Of a DNA stretch of 64,000 nucleotides, positions 10,365 through 20,528 are shown in pieces. Position 1 is the stretch's first letter. Each line of letters begins with the position of its first letter. The stretch is taken from NCBI RefSeq assembly GCF_000173415.1, contig NZ_ABXW01000052.1, forward strand, positions 124,001 through 188,000, given 5' to 3'. The notes beneath the pieces were generated by a model that did no database searches, was not told where the DNA came from, and was given only the letters and a program-made list of their open reading frames with translations. This stretch comes from Providencia alcalifaciens DSM 30120. Lineage in GTDB: Bacteria > Pseudomonadota > Gammaproteobacteria > Enterobacterales > Enterobacteriaceae. The translations under genes were made by a program, and so were the position numbers.

Positions 10365-10400
10365 TCTTTCTATCTTTCTATCTTTCTATCTTTCTATCTA
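10365..10400. repeat. Tandem 8-bp repeat TCTTTCTA (four full copies)
   Basis: Four uninterrupted copies of TCTTTCTA at 10365-10396 followed by TCTA. It sits between the pstS upstream region and the ERIC element behind envZ. Simple repeats of this kind are prone to slippage. Confidence 0.9.
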
Positions 10401-10406
10401 CACAGT

Positions 10407-10533
10407 ATATCTCTAAGTATTTCAGCTTGTAGGTAGGCGACAAGCAAAGATATCTCAGGGAGCATACATGAGTATGTGACCTGAGTAGCTGAGCGTAGTC
10501 AACACCCCTACAAGTTGAAATACGACGAGATAT
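10407..10533. repeat. ERIC element, copy 2
   Basis: A 127-bp element with the ERIC core GGGAGCATACATGAGTATG and the closing segment TACGACGAGATAT. Terminal inverted repeats are ATATCTC and GAGATAT; outer stem CTTGTAGG / CCTACAAG and inner stem CTCAGG / CCTGAG. Its last base is the first base of the envZ stop triplet, so it forms the 3' UTR of the ompR-envZ mRNA. Confidence 0.85.
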
Positions 10534-11864
10534 CAGTCTTCGCGTTCTTTTAGGGGGAGAAGGGCCCTAATAGCAAACCCACCACGCTCACTTTTATGAA
10601 TCTCAATATTTCCTTCGTGAGCATCAATAATTCGACGAATTATTGCGAGACCCAGCCCCGTGCCTTTGTTGCTGCGGGCTTTTTCGCCTTGAACAAATGG
10701 TTGGAATAGGCGTTGAATATCTTCTTCTTTGATGCCTGCGCCATCATCTTCCACTTGGAACCAAACGTAATCTTCATTCTTACCACTGCTGACTTTTATC
10801 CAGCCATTTCCGTAACGGTAAGCGTTCACTATCATGTTGGTAATCGCGCGCTTGATTGCTAGGTGGTTACCATTAAACATCACAGGACCTGGTACGAAAT
10901 TGGTTTCAATTTCACCGATCACGTTAGTTTCAGCGACTACCGCCTCATTCAGAATGGCGTTAAGATCGCAGAATTCCATATCCATCTCTTGCCCTGTTTT
11001 CAGGTAAGACATGAACTGCCCGATAATGGCGTCACACTCTTCAATATCTTTATTAATAGATTCAGCGAGGTAACTGTCTTCCGGTCCCATCATTTCAGTG
11101 GCGAGACGAATTCGTGTAAGCGGTGTGCGAAGATCGTGGCTAACCCCCGCCATTAATACCGTTCGGTCATTTTCGAGTGATTTTATTCCCGCCGCCATAT
11201 GGTTGAATGAGCGGATCGCCGCACGAACCTCTGTCGCACCTTTTTCTTGCATTGGCGGCATCACATGCCCCTTTCCTACCTCACCGGCATGATATTCCAG
11301 CTCCAATAATGGCTTATTTTGGTAGCGAATATAGAGCCAAACCCCTGCAAAGATGGTAAGGAAAACGGTCAGTGTATAACGGAAAACTTGAGAAAACTGA
11401 TTTTGACCAATTTCGGTCAGTGGAACACGCACCCAGATATCTGGGGCTAGATAGGATGTTAGCCATAATATCGGATACTCACGGCCTAGCTCTAAATGTA
11501 CACTCGCCTTGCCACCTAAGTATTCCGACATATTTTCACTTAGAAAATCATACTCTTTCGCCCAATTTAATCCTTCTTCCATCGCCGCTGAATGGGCGTA
11601 AAAGGTAATTCCAAGCTCATTGTAGATTTTCTTACGTAATGCGGGTGAAACTCGCACTGAGGTTCCATCTTGTAGAACCATTTTCTCTGTCATTAATGTC
11701 CGCACTTCATAAGCAAGCACTTTATTGAATTGCTGTAGACTTGGCATCACAACAAAATTCAATACCACCATATAGCTGGTCACAAGGCTTGCGAACAAGA
11801 GCGCAACAAATAAAAATAACGAGCGAGAAAATGTACTACGTCGAGAGAACCTCAGTCGCTTCAT
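10533..11864 (-). CDS. envZ: Osmosensor histidine kinase EnvZ
   Basis: A 443-residue inner-membrane kinase that phosphorylates and dephosphorylates OmpR in response to osmolarity and pH. Transmembrane helix 1 covers about residues 15-37, the periplasmic domain 38-160 and helix 2 about 161-180; a HAMP region follows, then the H-box [17 protein letters not shown] with phospho-acceptor His243, and the ATPase boxes ([14 protein letters not shown]1, VEDDGAGI; G2, GTGLGLAI). Its start overlaps the ompR stop by 4 bases, the classic coupled arrangement. Confidence 0.96.
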   Translation of the reverse strand: MKRLRFSRRSTFSRSLFLFVALLFASLVTSYMVVLNFVVMPSLQQFNKVLAYEVRTLMTEKMVLQDGTSVRVSPALRKKIYNELGITFYAHSAAMEEGLNWAKEYDFLSENMSEYLGGKASVHLELGREYPILWLTSYLAPDIWVRVPLTEIGQNQFSQVFRYTLTVFLTIFAGVWLYIRYQNKPLLELEYHAGEVGKGHVMPPMQEKGATEVRAAIRSFNHMAAGIKSLENDRTVLMAGVSHDLRTPLTRIRLATEMMGPEDSYLAESINKDIEECDAIIGQFMSYLKTGQEMDMEFCDLNAILNEAVVAETNVIGEIETNFVPGPVMFNGNHLAIKRAITNMIVNAYRYGNGWIKVSSGKNEDYVWFQVEDDGAGIKEEDIQRLFQPFVQGEKARSNKGTGLGLAIIRRIIDAHEGNIEIHKSERGGFAIRALLPLKERED

Positions 11865-12580
11865 GCTTTACTTCCATCTGGAACGAATACGTACCCCAAG
11901 CCCCAAACAGTTTGAATGTAACGAGGGTGCGCAGGATCTTCTTCAATCATACGACGTAAACGTGAAATTTGAACGTCGATAGAACGCTCCATCGCACTGT
12001 ACTCACGACCCCGAGCTAAACTCATCAGTTTGTCACGAGATAACGGTTCGCGAGGGTAAGACACTAATACTTTCAGTACCGCGAATTCACCACTGGTTAA
12101 TGGCATGTTTTCTTCGCCTTGGAACATTTCACGCGTTCCGAGGTTCAGTTTGAATTTACCAAAAGTAATGACGGCATCATCTTGAGATGGCGCACCCGGT
12201 AATTCGTTCGCTTGGCGACGCAATACCGCGCGAATACGCGCTAGTAGTTCACGAGGATTAAATGGTTTAGGGATATAGTCATCCGCACCAATTTCTAAGC
12301 CCACAATACGGTCAACTTCTTCACCTTTCGCCGTCACCATAATGATTGGGATTGGGTTGTTTTGACTACGTAAACGACGACAAATTGATAAGCCATCTTC
12401 CCCAGGAAGCATTAAGTCCAATACGATTAAATGAATCGATTCCCGAGTGAGGAGCCTGTCCATTTGTTCAGCATTTGCTGCACTTCTTACCTGAAAACCC
12501 TGCTCGGTGAGGTAACGTTCAAGCAGAGCACGTAAACGCATATCATCATCGACGACGAGAACTTTATAACTTTCCTGCAT
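11861..12580 (-). CDS. ompR: Response regulator OmpR
   Basis: A 239-residue DNA-binding regulator of porin genes. The receiver domain has the acidic pocket DDD (11-13), phospho-acceptor Asp55 ([13 protein letters not shown]) and Lys near 105. The C-terminal winged helix has [22 protein letters not shown]-type recognition residues and [15 protein letters not shown]. Nearly identical to E. coli OmpR. The promoter lies in the 114-base gap before greB. Confidence 0.97.
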   Translation of the reverse strand: MQESYKVLVVDDDMRLRALLERYLTEQGFQVRSAANAEQMDRLLTRESIHLIVLDLMLPGEDGLSICRRLRSQNNPIPIIMVTAKGEEVDRIVGLEIGADDYIPKPFNPRELLARIRAVLRRQANELPGAPSQDDAVITFGKFKLNLGTREMFQGEENMPLTSGEFAVLKVLVSYPREPLSRDKLMSLARGREYSAMERSIDVQISRLRRMIEEDPAHPRYIQTVWGLGYVFVPDGSKA

Positions 12581-12694
12581 TTATAGCCCCCAAAGTGTGG
12601 AATTTTAGAATTATTCTGCTGATGAACGTAACAAAAATAATATTCATACTACTAATTTACCATTAACATTCAGTTTAATGAATCATTTTACTCT

Positions 12695-13180
12695 TTAACT
12701 GATTATTGGTTTATAGCTAATTTCTAGAATAAAATAGGTAATTTTTCCGCCTGGAGTCGTGACCACCACTTCATCCTCAACCTGCTTGCCAATTAACGCA
12801 CGGGCAACGGGAGAATCGATGGAAATCCACTGCTTAGCAGGGTCAAATTCATCAGCACCCACAATACGGAAAATTCTGATATTTTCGTTATCATCTTCAA
12901 GCTTAACCCAAGCGCCAAAAAAAACACGCCCCTCTTGGCGAGGGTCAGGTTCAACAATTCTAAGCTGATCCAATCTTTTGGATAAAAAACGAATACGCCG
13001 GTCTATTTCCCGTAGACGTTTTTTACCATAAATATATTCTGCATTTTCGGAGCGATCACCTTGCGCCGCAGCTTCAGAGACGGATTGAGTTACAAGAGGG
13101 CGCTCTTCTTTCCAAAGATATTTCAATTCTTTGTCTAAGGCATCCCACCCTTCACGGGTAATTAACAGGCTCTTATTCAT
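12695..13180 (-). CDS. greB: Transcript cleavage factor GreB
   Basis: A 161-residue RNA polymerase accessory protein that rescues backtracked complexes by stimulating transcript cleavage through the secondary channel. The N-terminal coiled coil includes GDRSENAEYIYGKKRLREIDRRI (acidic tip residues in the segment GDRSENAEY), and the C-terminal globular domain includes EGRVFFGAWVKLED and SIDSPVARALIGK. A GTG codon sits directly before the chosen ATG. Divergent from tex, the same order as in E. coli. Confidence 0.95.
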   Translation of the reverse strand: MNKSLLITREGWDALDKELKYLWKEERPLVTQSVSEAAAQGDRSENAEYIYGKKRLREIDRRIRFLSKRLDQLRIVEPDPRQEGRVFFGAWVKLEDDNENIRIFRIVGADEFDPAKQWISIDSPVARALIGKQVEDEVVVTTPGGKITYFILEISYKPIIS

Positions 13181-13343
13181 CACATTAAAGGTATATAAAT
13201 CGGATAATTATAATATTTTATAAAATATAATCTGCGACTTGCCTACCACTAGACAAAAATTCTGTCTGGCAATTCTGTCTACCAGCAAGTATAACTGTGC
13301 AGTCTATTTTTCACTGTTCTTTGAGTAGGTATTTAAACACGAC

Positions 13344-15674
13344 ATGAATGAAACTCTAAGCCAAATTATTGCGGCCGAACTGCAAGCCCAACCAAAACAG
13401 GTGTTTTCAGCCATTACATTATTGGATGAAGGTAATACTGTCCCATTTATCGCCCGCTACCGTAAAGAGGTCACGGGGGGATTGGATGATACTCAGCTAC
13501 GTCAGCTAGAGAGCCGTTTAGGGTATTTGAGAGAGTTAAACGACCGTAAGCAAACCATTCTAAAATCTATTGATGAACAAGGTAAACTTACCCCAGAACT
13601 CGCTTCTGCCATCAATACCACGCTGAATAAAACCGAACTCGAAGATCTCTACCTTCCTTACAAGCCAAAACGCCGCACTCGTGGACAAATCGCAATCGAA
13701 GCTGGCTTAGAACCACTAGCTGATACGCTATGGCACGATCCAAGCCAGTCACCTGACGAACTTGCCCAGAACTATGTGGATGCTGAGAAAGGCGTGGCTG
13801 ACACCAAAGCTGCTCTCGATGGCGCTCGTTATATTTTAATGGAGCGTTTCGCCGAAGATGCCATCCTATTAGCGAAAGTTAGGGATTATATTTGGAAGAA
13901 TGCTCACATCGTTTCTGTTGTGGCTGATGGGAAACAAACCGAAGGTGTGAAGTTTAGTGACTATTTTGATCACCATGAGCCTGTTGCTCACGTCCCTTCA
14001 CACCGCGCATTAGCGATGTTCCGAGGACGCAATGAAGGTGTCTTACAGCTGTCTCTTAACTGTGATCCCCAGTTTGAAGAGCCGCCAAAAGAGAGCTACT
14101 GCGAAGAAATTATTACTCGTCATCTTGATGTGCGTTTAAACAATGCACCCGCTGACCAATGGCGTAAAGCCGTCATCAGCTGGACTTGGCGAGTCAAAGT
14201 GCTTCTGCACTTAGAAACCGAAATCATGAGTACTCTGCGTGAGAAAGCAGAAGAAGAAGCAATTAACGTATTTGCCCGTAACCTCAGTGACTTACTGATG
14301 GCAGCTCCTGCCGGTATGCGCGCCACTATGGGTCTCGATCCAGGTTTACGTACTGGCGTCAAAGTTGCCGTGGTTGATGCAACAGGTAAAGTCATGGCAA
14401 CTGACACCATTTACCCGCATACAGGTCAAGCCGCCAAAGCCGCCACTATCGTTGCAGCATTGTGCCAGAAATACCAAGTCGAACTCGTGGCAATTGGTAA
14501 TGGCACCGCCTCACGAGAAACTGAGCGTTTCTTCGCTGAGGTGCAAAAACAATACCCAGAAGTCACTGCGCAAAAAGTTATTGTCAGTGAAGCTGGCGCA
14601 TCCGTTTATTCTGCTTCTGAGCTAGCAGCATTAGAATTTCCTGACTTAGACGTATCCTTACGAGGCGCGGTTTCTATCGCTCGTCGCTTGCAAGACCCAT
14701 TGGCTGAACTCGTGAAAATCGATCCGAAATCTATCGGTGTGGGTCAGTATCAACATGACGTGAGCCAAACACAGTTAGCACGCAAATTAGATGCCGTGGT
14801 TGAAGATTGTGTAAACTCTGTCGGCGTAGACCTTAATACGGCATCCGTCGCGCTCCTCACTCGCGTGGCTGGCTTGAGTAAAATGATTGCCCAAAATGTC
14901 GTCGATTGGCGTGATGCGAATGGTCAATTCAATGACAGAAAACAGTTACTCAAAGTCGCTCGTTTAGGTCCTAAAGCCTTTGAACAGTGTGCAGGGTTCT
15001 TGCGTATCACCAATGGTGATAACCCTCTGGATGCATCAACTGTTCACCCTGAAGCCTACCCAATTGTCGAAAAAATCCTTGAAGTCGTTCGCCAACCATT
15101 GAAAGAGATCATGGGCAATTCCCAAGTATTAAATAGCCTAAGCCCTCGAGAATTTACGACTGAGCAATTTGGGGTTCCTACCGTTACTGACATTATTAAA
15201 GAACTCGAAAAACCAGGTCGCGATCCGCGCCCTGAGTTTAAAACAGCGACCTTTGCTGAAGGCGTTGAAACCATGACTGACCTAACACCGGGTATGATCC
15301 TAGAAGGCGCAGTGACTAATGTCACTAACTTCGGTGCATTCGTCGATATTGGTGTTCATCAGGATGGGCTAGTCCATATTTCATCCCTATCCAACAGCTA
15401 TGTTGAAGATCCTCACAAGGTGGTTAAAACAGGGGATATAGTGAAAGTGAAAGTGCTGGATGTGGATATTGCACGTAAGCGCATTGCGCTCACTATGCGC
15501 TTAGATGAGCAAGCTGGTGACGGTAATAGCGCGCCTCGTAGCGCTGCACCTGCACAGGATAGAAATACCCGTAAAGCGCCAGCACCAAGAGGCAATGCTC
15601 GCGGCAACAGCTCAAACGCGGGCAACAGTGCGATGGGTGATGCACTGGCTGCGGCTTTTGGTAAAAAGCGTTAA
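13344..15674 (+). CDS. tex: Transcription accessory protein Tex (YhgF)
   Basis: A 776-residue nucleic-acid-binding protein. Seen in order: N-terminal helical region with [22 protein letters not shown] (core near 30-50), a YqgF/RNase H-like domain ([17 protein letters not shown], near 328-345), helix-hairpin-helix motifs ([18 protein letters not shown], near 495-515), and a C-terminal S1 RNA-binding domain ([26 protein letters not shown], near 655-680). The tail is basic and low complexity. A terminator follows directly. Confidence 0.94.
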   Translation: MNETLSQIIAAELQAQPKQVFSAITLLDEGNTVPFIARYRKEVTGGLDDTQLRQLESRLGYLRELNDRKQTILKSIDEQGKLTPELASAINTTLNKTELEDLYLPYKPKRRTRGQIAIEAGLEPLADTLWHDPSQSPDELAQNYVDAEKGVADTKAALDGARYILMERFAEDAILLAKVRDYIWKNAHIVSVVADGKQTEGVKFSDYFDHHEPVAHVPSHRALAMFRGRNEGVLQLSLNCDPQFEEPPKESYCEEIITRHLDVRLNNAPADQWRKAVISWTWRVKVLLHLETEIMSTLREKAEEEAINVFARNLSDLLMAAPAGMRATMGLDPGLRTGVKVAVVDATGKVMATDTIYPHTGQAAKAATIVAALCQKYQVELVAIGNGTASRETERFFAEVQKQYPEVTAQKVIVSEAGASVYSASELAALEFPDLDVSLRGAVSIARRLQDPLAELVKIDPKSIGVGQYQHDVSQTQLARKLDAVVEDCVNSVGVDLNTASVALLTRVAGLSKMIAQNVVDWRDANGQFNDRKQLLKVARLGPKAFEQCAGFLRITNGDNPLDASTVHPEAYPIVEKILEVVRQPLKEIMGNSQVLNSLSPREFTTEQFGVPTVTDIIKELEKPGRDPRPEFKTATFAEGVETMTDLTPGMILEGAVTNVTNFGAFVDIGVHQDGLVHISSLSNSYVEDPHKVVKTGDIVKVKVLDVDIARKRIALTMRLDEQAGDGNSAPRSAAPAQDRNTRKAPAPRGNARGNSSNAGNSAMGDALAAAFGKKR

Positions 15675-15681
15675 CCCCTTC

Positions 15682-15712
15682 ATGCCCTTACTATTGAGGT
15701 AAGGGCATTTAT
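15682..15712 (+). terminator. Terminator after tex
   Basis: Perfect 10-bp stem ATGCCCTTAC / GTAAGGGCAT with a 7-nt loop, 8 bases after the tex stop, followed by TTATC. Confidence 0.75.
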
Positions 15713-15888
15713 CACAACCTATTCAGTCAATAACGGAATACTTCTTCCAAATCTATTCTATTTATTAACTAAAAATAAATTAATTAATTAATTCAATTTA
15801 TTATCTGTATTCCGTCTTATTTAATGATATTAATTAACAACATTAACACCTTTTTTTATTTTAAAAAAACTGCCAACTAAATCCCTTT
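15713..15888. other. AT-rich stretch upstream of feoABC
   Basis: Very AT-rich sequence including a TTAATTAATTAATT run near 15778-15793. No gene is visible. It leads into the feo promoter region, where FNR- and Fur-like sites are listed separately. Confidence 0.4.
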
Positions 15889-15902
15889 TTGATCCATATC
15901 AT
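15889..15902 (+). promoter_or_regulatory. FNR-like site upstream of feoABC
   Basis: TTGATCCATATCAT matches the FNR consensus TTGAT-N4-ATCAA except for the last base. feoABC is activated by FNR in anoxia in E. coli, which fits uptake of ferrous iron. Confidence 0.7.
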
Positions 15903-15946
15903 TTAATCTTGCGGGAAAAAGAGGCTAAATATAACAAATGGTAGAT

Positions 15947-15965
15947 GATTATGATTCTCATTGTT
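15947..15965 (+). promoter_or_regulatory. Fur box 1 upstream of feoABC
   Basis: GATTATGATTCTCATTGTT matches 14 of 19 positions of the Fur consensus GATAATGATAATCATTATC by eye. It lies about 140 bases upstream of feoA, downstream of the FNR-like site. Confidence 0.65.
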
Positions 15966-16020
15966 AATTAGATTTAATTTTATCTTCCACACTATTTCTT
16001 TTAAAGACGCACAAATTTAT

Positions 16021-16039
16021 AATAATAATTATCAATATT
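16021..16039 (+). promoter_or_regulatory. Possible second Fur box upstream of feoABC
   Basis: AATAATAATTATCAATATT matches 14 of 19 positions of the Fur consensus, but the region is so AT-rich that part of the match may be chance. Confidence 0.4.
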
Positions 16040-16105
16040 ATTCTTAATAACACCATCTATGATTTAACAGTTAAATCATAGAATAAACAGTAATTGGAAG
16101 GTACC

Positions 16106-16336
16106 ATGTCCATACTTCCCCAATGCAGTTATAAAATACTTGGCTTTTCACCAGAGATAAGTCCAGCCTATCGCCAAAAATTACTCTCCCTTGGTCTACT
16201 TCCAGGCTCAGTATTTAAAGTGGTACGTTTAGCGCCGTTTGGTGACCCCGTACAAATAGAAACTCACCGCGTCAGCTTGGTATTACGCAAAAAAGATTTG
16301 GCATTGATTAACTTAGATGAAGTGCATACAAATTAA
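16106..16336 (+). CDS. feoA: Ferrous iron transport protein FeoA
   Basis: A 76-residue cytoplasmic SH3-like protein needed for FeoB-dependent ferrous iron uptake. The core [31 protein letters not shown] is the FeoA domain. The start at 16106 is set by GGAAGG 4 bases before the ATG; the frame runs open to 16094. First gene of feoABC. Confidence 0.94.
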   Translation: MSILPQCSYKILGFSPEISPAYRQKLLSLGLLPGSVFKVVRLAPFGDPVQIETHRVSLVLRKKDLALINLDEVHTN

Positions 16337-16395
16337 TTATTCTTTGCATTTATTCCAATAAAGATTTTCATTTTTCACGACTGGCATACAACACT

Positions 16396-18714
16396 ATGAA
16401 ACCATTAACTATCGGCCTTATTGGTAACCCTAACGCAGGTAAAACAACCTTGTTTAACCAGTTAACAGGATCACGCCAGCGTGTCGGTAACTGGGCTGGC
16501 GTTACCGTTGAGCGTAAAGTTGGACGTTTCCAAACGCCTGAACACAAGATTGAACTTGTTGATTTACCGGGTACTTACTCACTCACAACCATTTCAGAGC
16601 AAACTTCACTTGATGAACAAATCGCCTGCTACTTTATTTTAAGTGGTGAAGCCGACATGTTGATCAACGTTGTCGATGCCTCAAACCTCGAGCGTAACTT
16701 ATACCTAACATTACAGCTGGTCGAGCTCGGCGTTCCCTGCATCGTTGCGCTGAATATGCTGGATATCGCCGAAAGCCAACATATTGATATTGATGTTAAA
16801 CAACTGGAAAAACAGCTGGGCTGCCCTGTTATCCCAATGGTTTCCACACGGGCTACGGGTCTCGAAAAACTCAAACAAGCTATTGATAACCATCCACAAA
16901 ATAGCCAACAAGCTCTAGTTCAATACCCGCCACAACTTTTACAAACCGTCGATACACTTTCTGAGCAAATCTCTGCTCAGCAATTTAGCCAACAACAGCG
17001 CCGTTGGTTAGCATTACAGATCTTGGAAGGCGATATTTATAGTCGTCAACGCGCTAACATCTCTGAGCAAGTACTCGCTGAAACCCGCACCAAACTCAAA
17101 GAGACGTTACAAGAAGAACCAGAGTTATTAATTGCTGATGCGCGTTATCAATCTATCGCCACGATCTGTCATGCTGCGATTAATAACAGTGAAGCTGAAC
17201 CGAATAAACTCACGCAGACCCTAGATAAATTTATCTTGAACCGCTGGCTGGGCGTACCTATCTTTTTATTTGTGATGTATCTGATGTTCGTCCTTGCTAT
17301 CAATATTGGTGGTGCTTTGCAGCCGTTCTTTGAAGGGGCGTCAGAAGCTATTTTTATTCATGGTATCCAATGGATTGGTGCAACAGCAAACTTCCCAGAA
17401 TGGTTGACTGTTTTCTTAGCTCAAGGCGTCGGTGGCGGTATCAACACCGTCCTGCCTCTCGTACCACAAATCGGTATGATGTACCTGTTTTTATCTATCT
17501 TAGAAGACTCCGGCTATATGGCTCGTGCAGCTTTTGTCATGGATAGATTAATGCAAGCCCTTGGTTTACCTGGCAAGTCTTTCGTTCCGCTGATTGTCGG
17601 ATTCGGTTGTAACGTTCCTTCTATCATGGGTGCTAGAACGTTAGATGCACCTCGTGAACGCCTTATTACCGTCCTGATGGCGCCATTTATGTCCTGTGGT
17701 GCTCGCTTAGCCATCTTTGCTGTATTCGCAGCGGCTTTCTTTGGCAAAAATGGCGCGAGTGTCGTGTTCTCTCTGTACCTTCTTGGTATTGTCGTCGCAA
17801 TCCTGACAGGCTTATTGCTCAAACACACCCTAATGCGTGGAGAAGCCTCACCCTTTGTGATGGAACTACCGGTCTACCACGTCCCTCATACCAAAACGTT
17901 ACTCATTCAAACTTGGCAGCGTTTAAAGGGCTTTGTGGTTCGTGCAGGTAAGGTGATTGTCGTAGCAAGTATTTTTATCGGGGCACTTAACAGTTTCTCC
18001 TTATCTGGTAAGCCTGTTGATAATATTAATGACTCTGCGCTTGCTTCTGTCAGTAAAGTCATCACGCCAGTATTACAGCCAATCGGTGTACACAGTGACA
18101 ACTGGCAGGCTACCGTTGGATTGATTACAGGTGCAATGGCAAAAGAAGTGGTCGTCGGTACATTAAATACGCTGTACACCGCGGAAGCGATCACCAGTGA
18201 GCCTTTTGATGCAGCATCTTTTGATCTACTCGATGAGTTAGAATCTGCTGTTGCAGATACTTGGGATAGCTTGAAAGAGACTTTCTCCATTAGTGCGCTC
18301 TCCAACCCTATCGAAGCAAGTATGGGGGATGCAGAAATGGCGACGGGCTCAATGGGCACCATGGCAGCGAAATTCGGTTCTGATATCGCGGCATACAGTT
18401 ACCTGATTTTCGTGCTGCTATACGTACCTTGCGTGTCAGTGATGGGAGCTATCGCTCGAGAAACCAACAAAAGCTGGATGACTTTCTCGATTCTTTGGGG
18501 ACTGAACGTTGCTTATAGCTTAGCTGCCTTGTTCTACCAAACCGCGACATTTAACGAGCATCCGCAAAGTAGTTTGATAACGATAAGTGCCGTTATCATA
18601 TTTAATATTGTGTTGATTACGGTTCTACGTCGTGTGCGAAGTCGCGTTACCTTCAATATTAAATCAAAAACAGCACAGCAGTGTTCTGGTTGCTCTAACA
18701 ATAGTTGTCACTAA
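16396..18714 (+). CDS. feoB: Ferrous iron transporter FeoB
   Basis: A 772-residue inner-membrane ferrous iron transporter with an N-terminal G domain. G1 is GNPNAGKTT (residues 10-18), G3 is DLPGTYSL, and G4 is NMLDIAE. The membrane domain starts near residue 280 and includes VGFGCNVPSIMGARTLD and PFMSCGARLAIFAVF, the conserved Gate motifs with Cys. The C-terminus is Cys-rich (QQCSGCSNNSC). Length is typical of the enterobacterial protein. Confidence 0.96.
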   Translation: MKPLTIGLIGNPNAGKTTLFNQLTGSRQRVGNWAGVTVERKVGRFQTPEHKIELVDLPGTYSLTTISEQTSLDEQIACYFILSGEADMLINVVDASNLERNLYLTLQLVELGVPCIVALNMLDIAESQHIDIDVKQLEKQLGCPVIPMVSTRATGLEKLKQAIDNHPQNSQQALVQYPPQLLQTVDTLSEQISAQQFSQQQRRWLALQILEGDIYSRQRANISEQVLAETRTKLKETLQEEPELLIADARYQSIATICHAAINNSEAEPNKLTQTLDKFILNRWLGVPIFLFVMYLMFVLAINIGGALQPFFEGASEAIFIHGIQWIGATANFPEWLTVFLAQGVGGGINTVLPLVPQIGMMYLFLSILEDSGYMARAAFVMDRLMQALGLPGKSFVPLIVGFGCNVPSIMGARTLDAPRERLITVLMAPFMSCGARLAIFAVFAAAFFGKNGASVVFSLYLLGIVVAILTGLLLKHTLMRGEASPFVMELPVYHVPHTKTLLIQTWQRLKGFVVRAGKVIVVASIFIGALNSFSLSGKPVDNINDSALASVSKVITPVLQPIGVHSDNWQATVGLITGAMAKEVVVGTLNTLYTAEAITSEPFDAASFDLLDELESAVADTWDSLKETFSISALSNPIEASMGDAEMATGSMGTMAAKFGSDIAAYSYLIFVLLYVPCVSVMGAIARETNKSWMTFSILWGLNVAYSLAALFYQTATFNEHPQSSLITISAVIIFNIVLITVLRRVRSRVTFNIKSKTAQQCSGCSNNSCH

Positions 18715-18724
18715 GGAAAATACG

Positions 18725-18958
18725 ATGGTCAGCTTGTTGCAAGTCCGAGATTTAATCGCTCTCTATGGGCAAGCTGACATCGCACTGCTCAGTTCTCAAT
18801 TGAATGCACCTACAGCACTGGTCAATGCCATGGCGGAAAAACTGGTCAGTATGGGAAAAATTGAAAAAGTCGATATCAGTGCCTGTTTAACCGGGACCAG
18901 CTGTAAAGGATGCCCTGAGAGTAATGATTGCTCTCATTTTGTGTATAAAATTAAATAA
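18725..18958 (+). CDS. feoC: FeoC-like [Fe-S] accessory protein
   Basis: A 77-residue winged-helix protein (MVSLLQVRDLIALYGQADIA) with a C-terminal Cys cluster, C-X6-C-X2-C-X6-C, in the segment ACLTGTSCKGCPESNDCSHF. FeoC proteins bind the FeoB complex and protect it, and may sense oxygen or iron. The start at 18725 has AAGGA about 8 bases upstream and is 10 bases past feoB. Confidence 0.9.
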   Translation: MVSLLQVRDLIALYGQADIALLSSQLNAPTALVNAMAEKLVSMGKIEKVDISACLTGTSCKGCPESNDCSHFVYKIK

Positions 18959-19122
18959 TACGTTTATTTTATGTCATATTTAAAAAGCTCTGACGAATTT
19001 TGATATCTTCCATAAAATTCCTAATCCTTTTTTATTCCATCCTTTTTTAAAAGTATTTTTACTTTCACTATTTAGAATGACGATTGCTCTTCATTAATCA
19101 TTCTATTTAGAAAAGGATATAT

Positions 19123-20331
19123 ATGAGAAACCAATCTCTATCAGTTTTTAGCAACCCATTTGTTAACCCTTTTAAATCAAAGCAAGCTACACATTCTGTT
19201 TCACCTCAAGCGTCAACTCAGAAACATATTGAAGAACATTGTCTCTCGCGTAGTTTAGCCAACGTCTTTTTAATTAATGAAGCCAAAAATTTACCCATCA
19301 ATTTTGTTGCTGAAAACCAAAGCTTATCGAGTTTACCCTCATATGATGAGGCCTGCTCTAGCCCATTACCGGGGTTGCCAACGTATAATGATTCGACCTA
19401 TTTACCCACTTACCTAGAGCTAGAGTCCAATCCAATAGGCTCCGCTTACGACAAAACAAATAATTTATTACCTTCATACGATGAAACGCTTAATCAATTC
19501 TCTTCGTTAAAAAAAGAATCTCCTGCGTTCTTACAGACGATCACTAAAATCAAGGATCACTACTTATCGATTAAACATAACCAATATTTCTTTAAGATTA
19601 GCAAACCTGTAAAAGCTTATGGAAAAGAAGATGCAATAAAGTTGATCAATAAGCATCGTCTTTCAGAAGAAAAAAATAAACACATTCCTAACGACCAAAA
19701 TGTTTCTTTTAAAAAATATAATAAACAGGTTCATGACCTTGCTATTAAATATTTTAAATATTTGAGTGATATAAACTATAAACATATATTTAAAGATCAA
19801 GAAATTAATCTGCATCCCGCTTTGCAGAATTTATCTGCTGAATTTGCGGGTAAATTGCAAGCAACCCATAAAATTAGTCAAAAAACCACGAACCACCTAC
19901 TGCAAGCGGCCCATGAAACTATCATCAATCAGGGGTATAAAGACCTTGCACAACAAATGAAGCATCACGGTTTAGTGACTGAAACACAGCAAAAAGAGAT
20001 TTACCTACCTCAAATTGAGACGTTAAATAACCTGAAATCGACTCTTCAGCAACGTATTGCCAATGATAACTCTGCTATTTTCATGCAGTTTATCCTGGGG
20101 CAAGAGTCCCGTGCGGCTAGCATTCAATCTGCTGCCAGCATGAATCAAAAGATATACAGGCTCGTCAATGGTGATCATAGCATTTCACAATTTAATACAT
20201 TTGAACAATTTTTCAGCGCCCTAGAAAACATTATCTACACCAACAACTTAAATAATGGTTTTTCGCCAGATCGCGTTGTATTCCAGCAATATTACCAGCA
20301 AGGTGGAGCTGTCAATATTCTTGATTCTTGA
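19123..20331 (+). CDS. Unknown protein with four LP[ST]Y motifs; paralogue of the next gene
   Basis: A 402-residue protein that I do not recognise. No signal peptide or membrane segment is visible. A conserved N-terminal block (residues 38-62, HCLSRSLANVFLINEAKN) is shared with the next gene (SLSRGLTSVFLINEVNN). A proline/tyrosine-rich linker follows with LPSY at 71-74, LPTY at 85-88, LPTY at 94-97 and LPSY at 116-119; two are followed by DE. The C-terminal half again aligns with the neighbour (FKKYNKQVHDLAIKYF; LPQIETLNNLKSTLQQ; SIQ...IYRLVNG...QFNTFEQF). The gene is AT-rich, has AGGATATAT before the ATG, and stands where E. coli has none of these genes. A secreted host-directed effector is possible but unproven. 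The stop codon falls inside a 7-bp tandem repeat. Confidence 0.75.
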   Translation: MRNQSLSVFSNPFVNPFKSKQATHSVSPQASTQKHIEEHCLSRSLANVFLINEAKNLPINFVAENQSLSSLPSYDEACSSPLPGLPTYNDSTYLPTYLELESNPIGSAYDKTNNLLPSYDETLNQFSSLKKESPAFLQTITKIKDHYLSIKHNQYFFKISKPVKAYGKEDAIKLINKHRLSEEKNKHIPNDQNVSFKKYNKQVHDLAIKYFKYLSDINYKHIFKDQEINLHPALQNLSAEFAGKLQATHKISQKTTNHLLQAAHETIINQGYKDLAQQMKHHGLVTETQQKEIYLPQIETLNNLKSTLQQRIANDNSAIFMQFILGQESRAASIQSAASMNQKIYRLVNGDHSISQFNTFEQFFSALENIIYTNNLNNGFSPDRVVFQQYYQQGGAVNILDS

Positions 20332-20348
20332 TTCTTGATTCTTGATTC
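20321..20348 (+). repeat. Tandem 7-bp repeat TTGATTC (four copies) across a stop codon
   Basis: Four exact copies of TTGATTC, preceded by a partial copy (ATTC). The stop codon TGA of the 402-residue gene (20329-20331) lies in the second copy. Loss of all but one copy would let translation continue to a later stop. Confidence 0.9.
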
Positions 20349-20528
20349 TGTCTCGATAATAGGTTGTGTTGTTTAAGCAACCTATTCATCTCTATCCTTA
20401 TCCAAAAATTCAAAGTTTCTCCTATTTATCATTCCCACAATATTTTTAAGACTCACTTTGCTCAACAATTCATCATAATGCCCCCTTACTTCACCTGAAT
20501 ATTCACGCTAATCGTAAGGAGCGTCTCT

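Noticed and set aside
10365-10400. Short tandem repeats as a CRISPR array
   Set aside because: Units are 8 bp and contiguous with no spacers; no cas genes are present.
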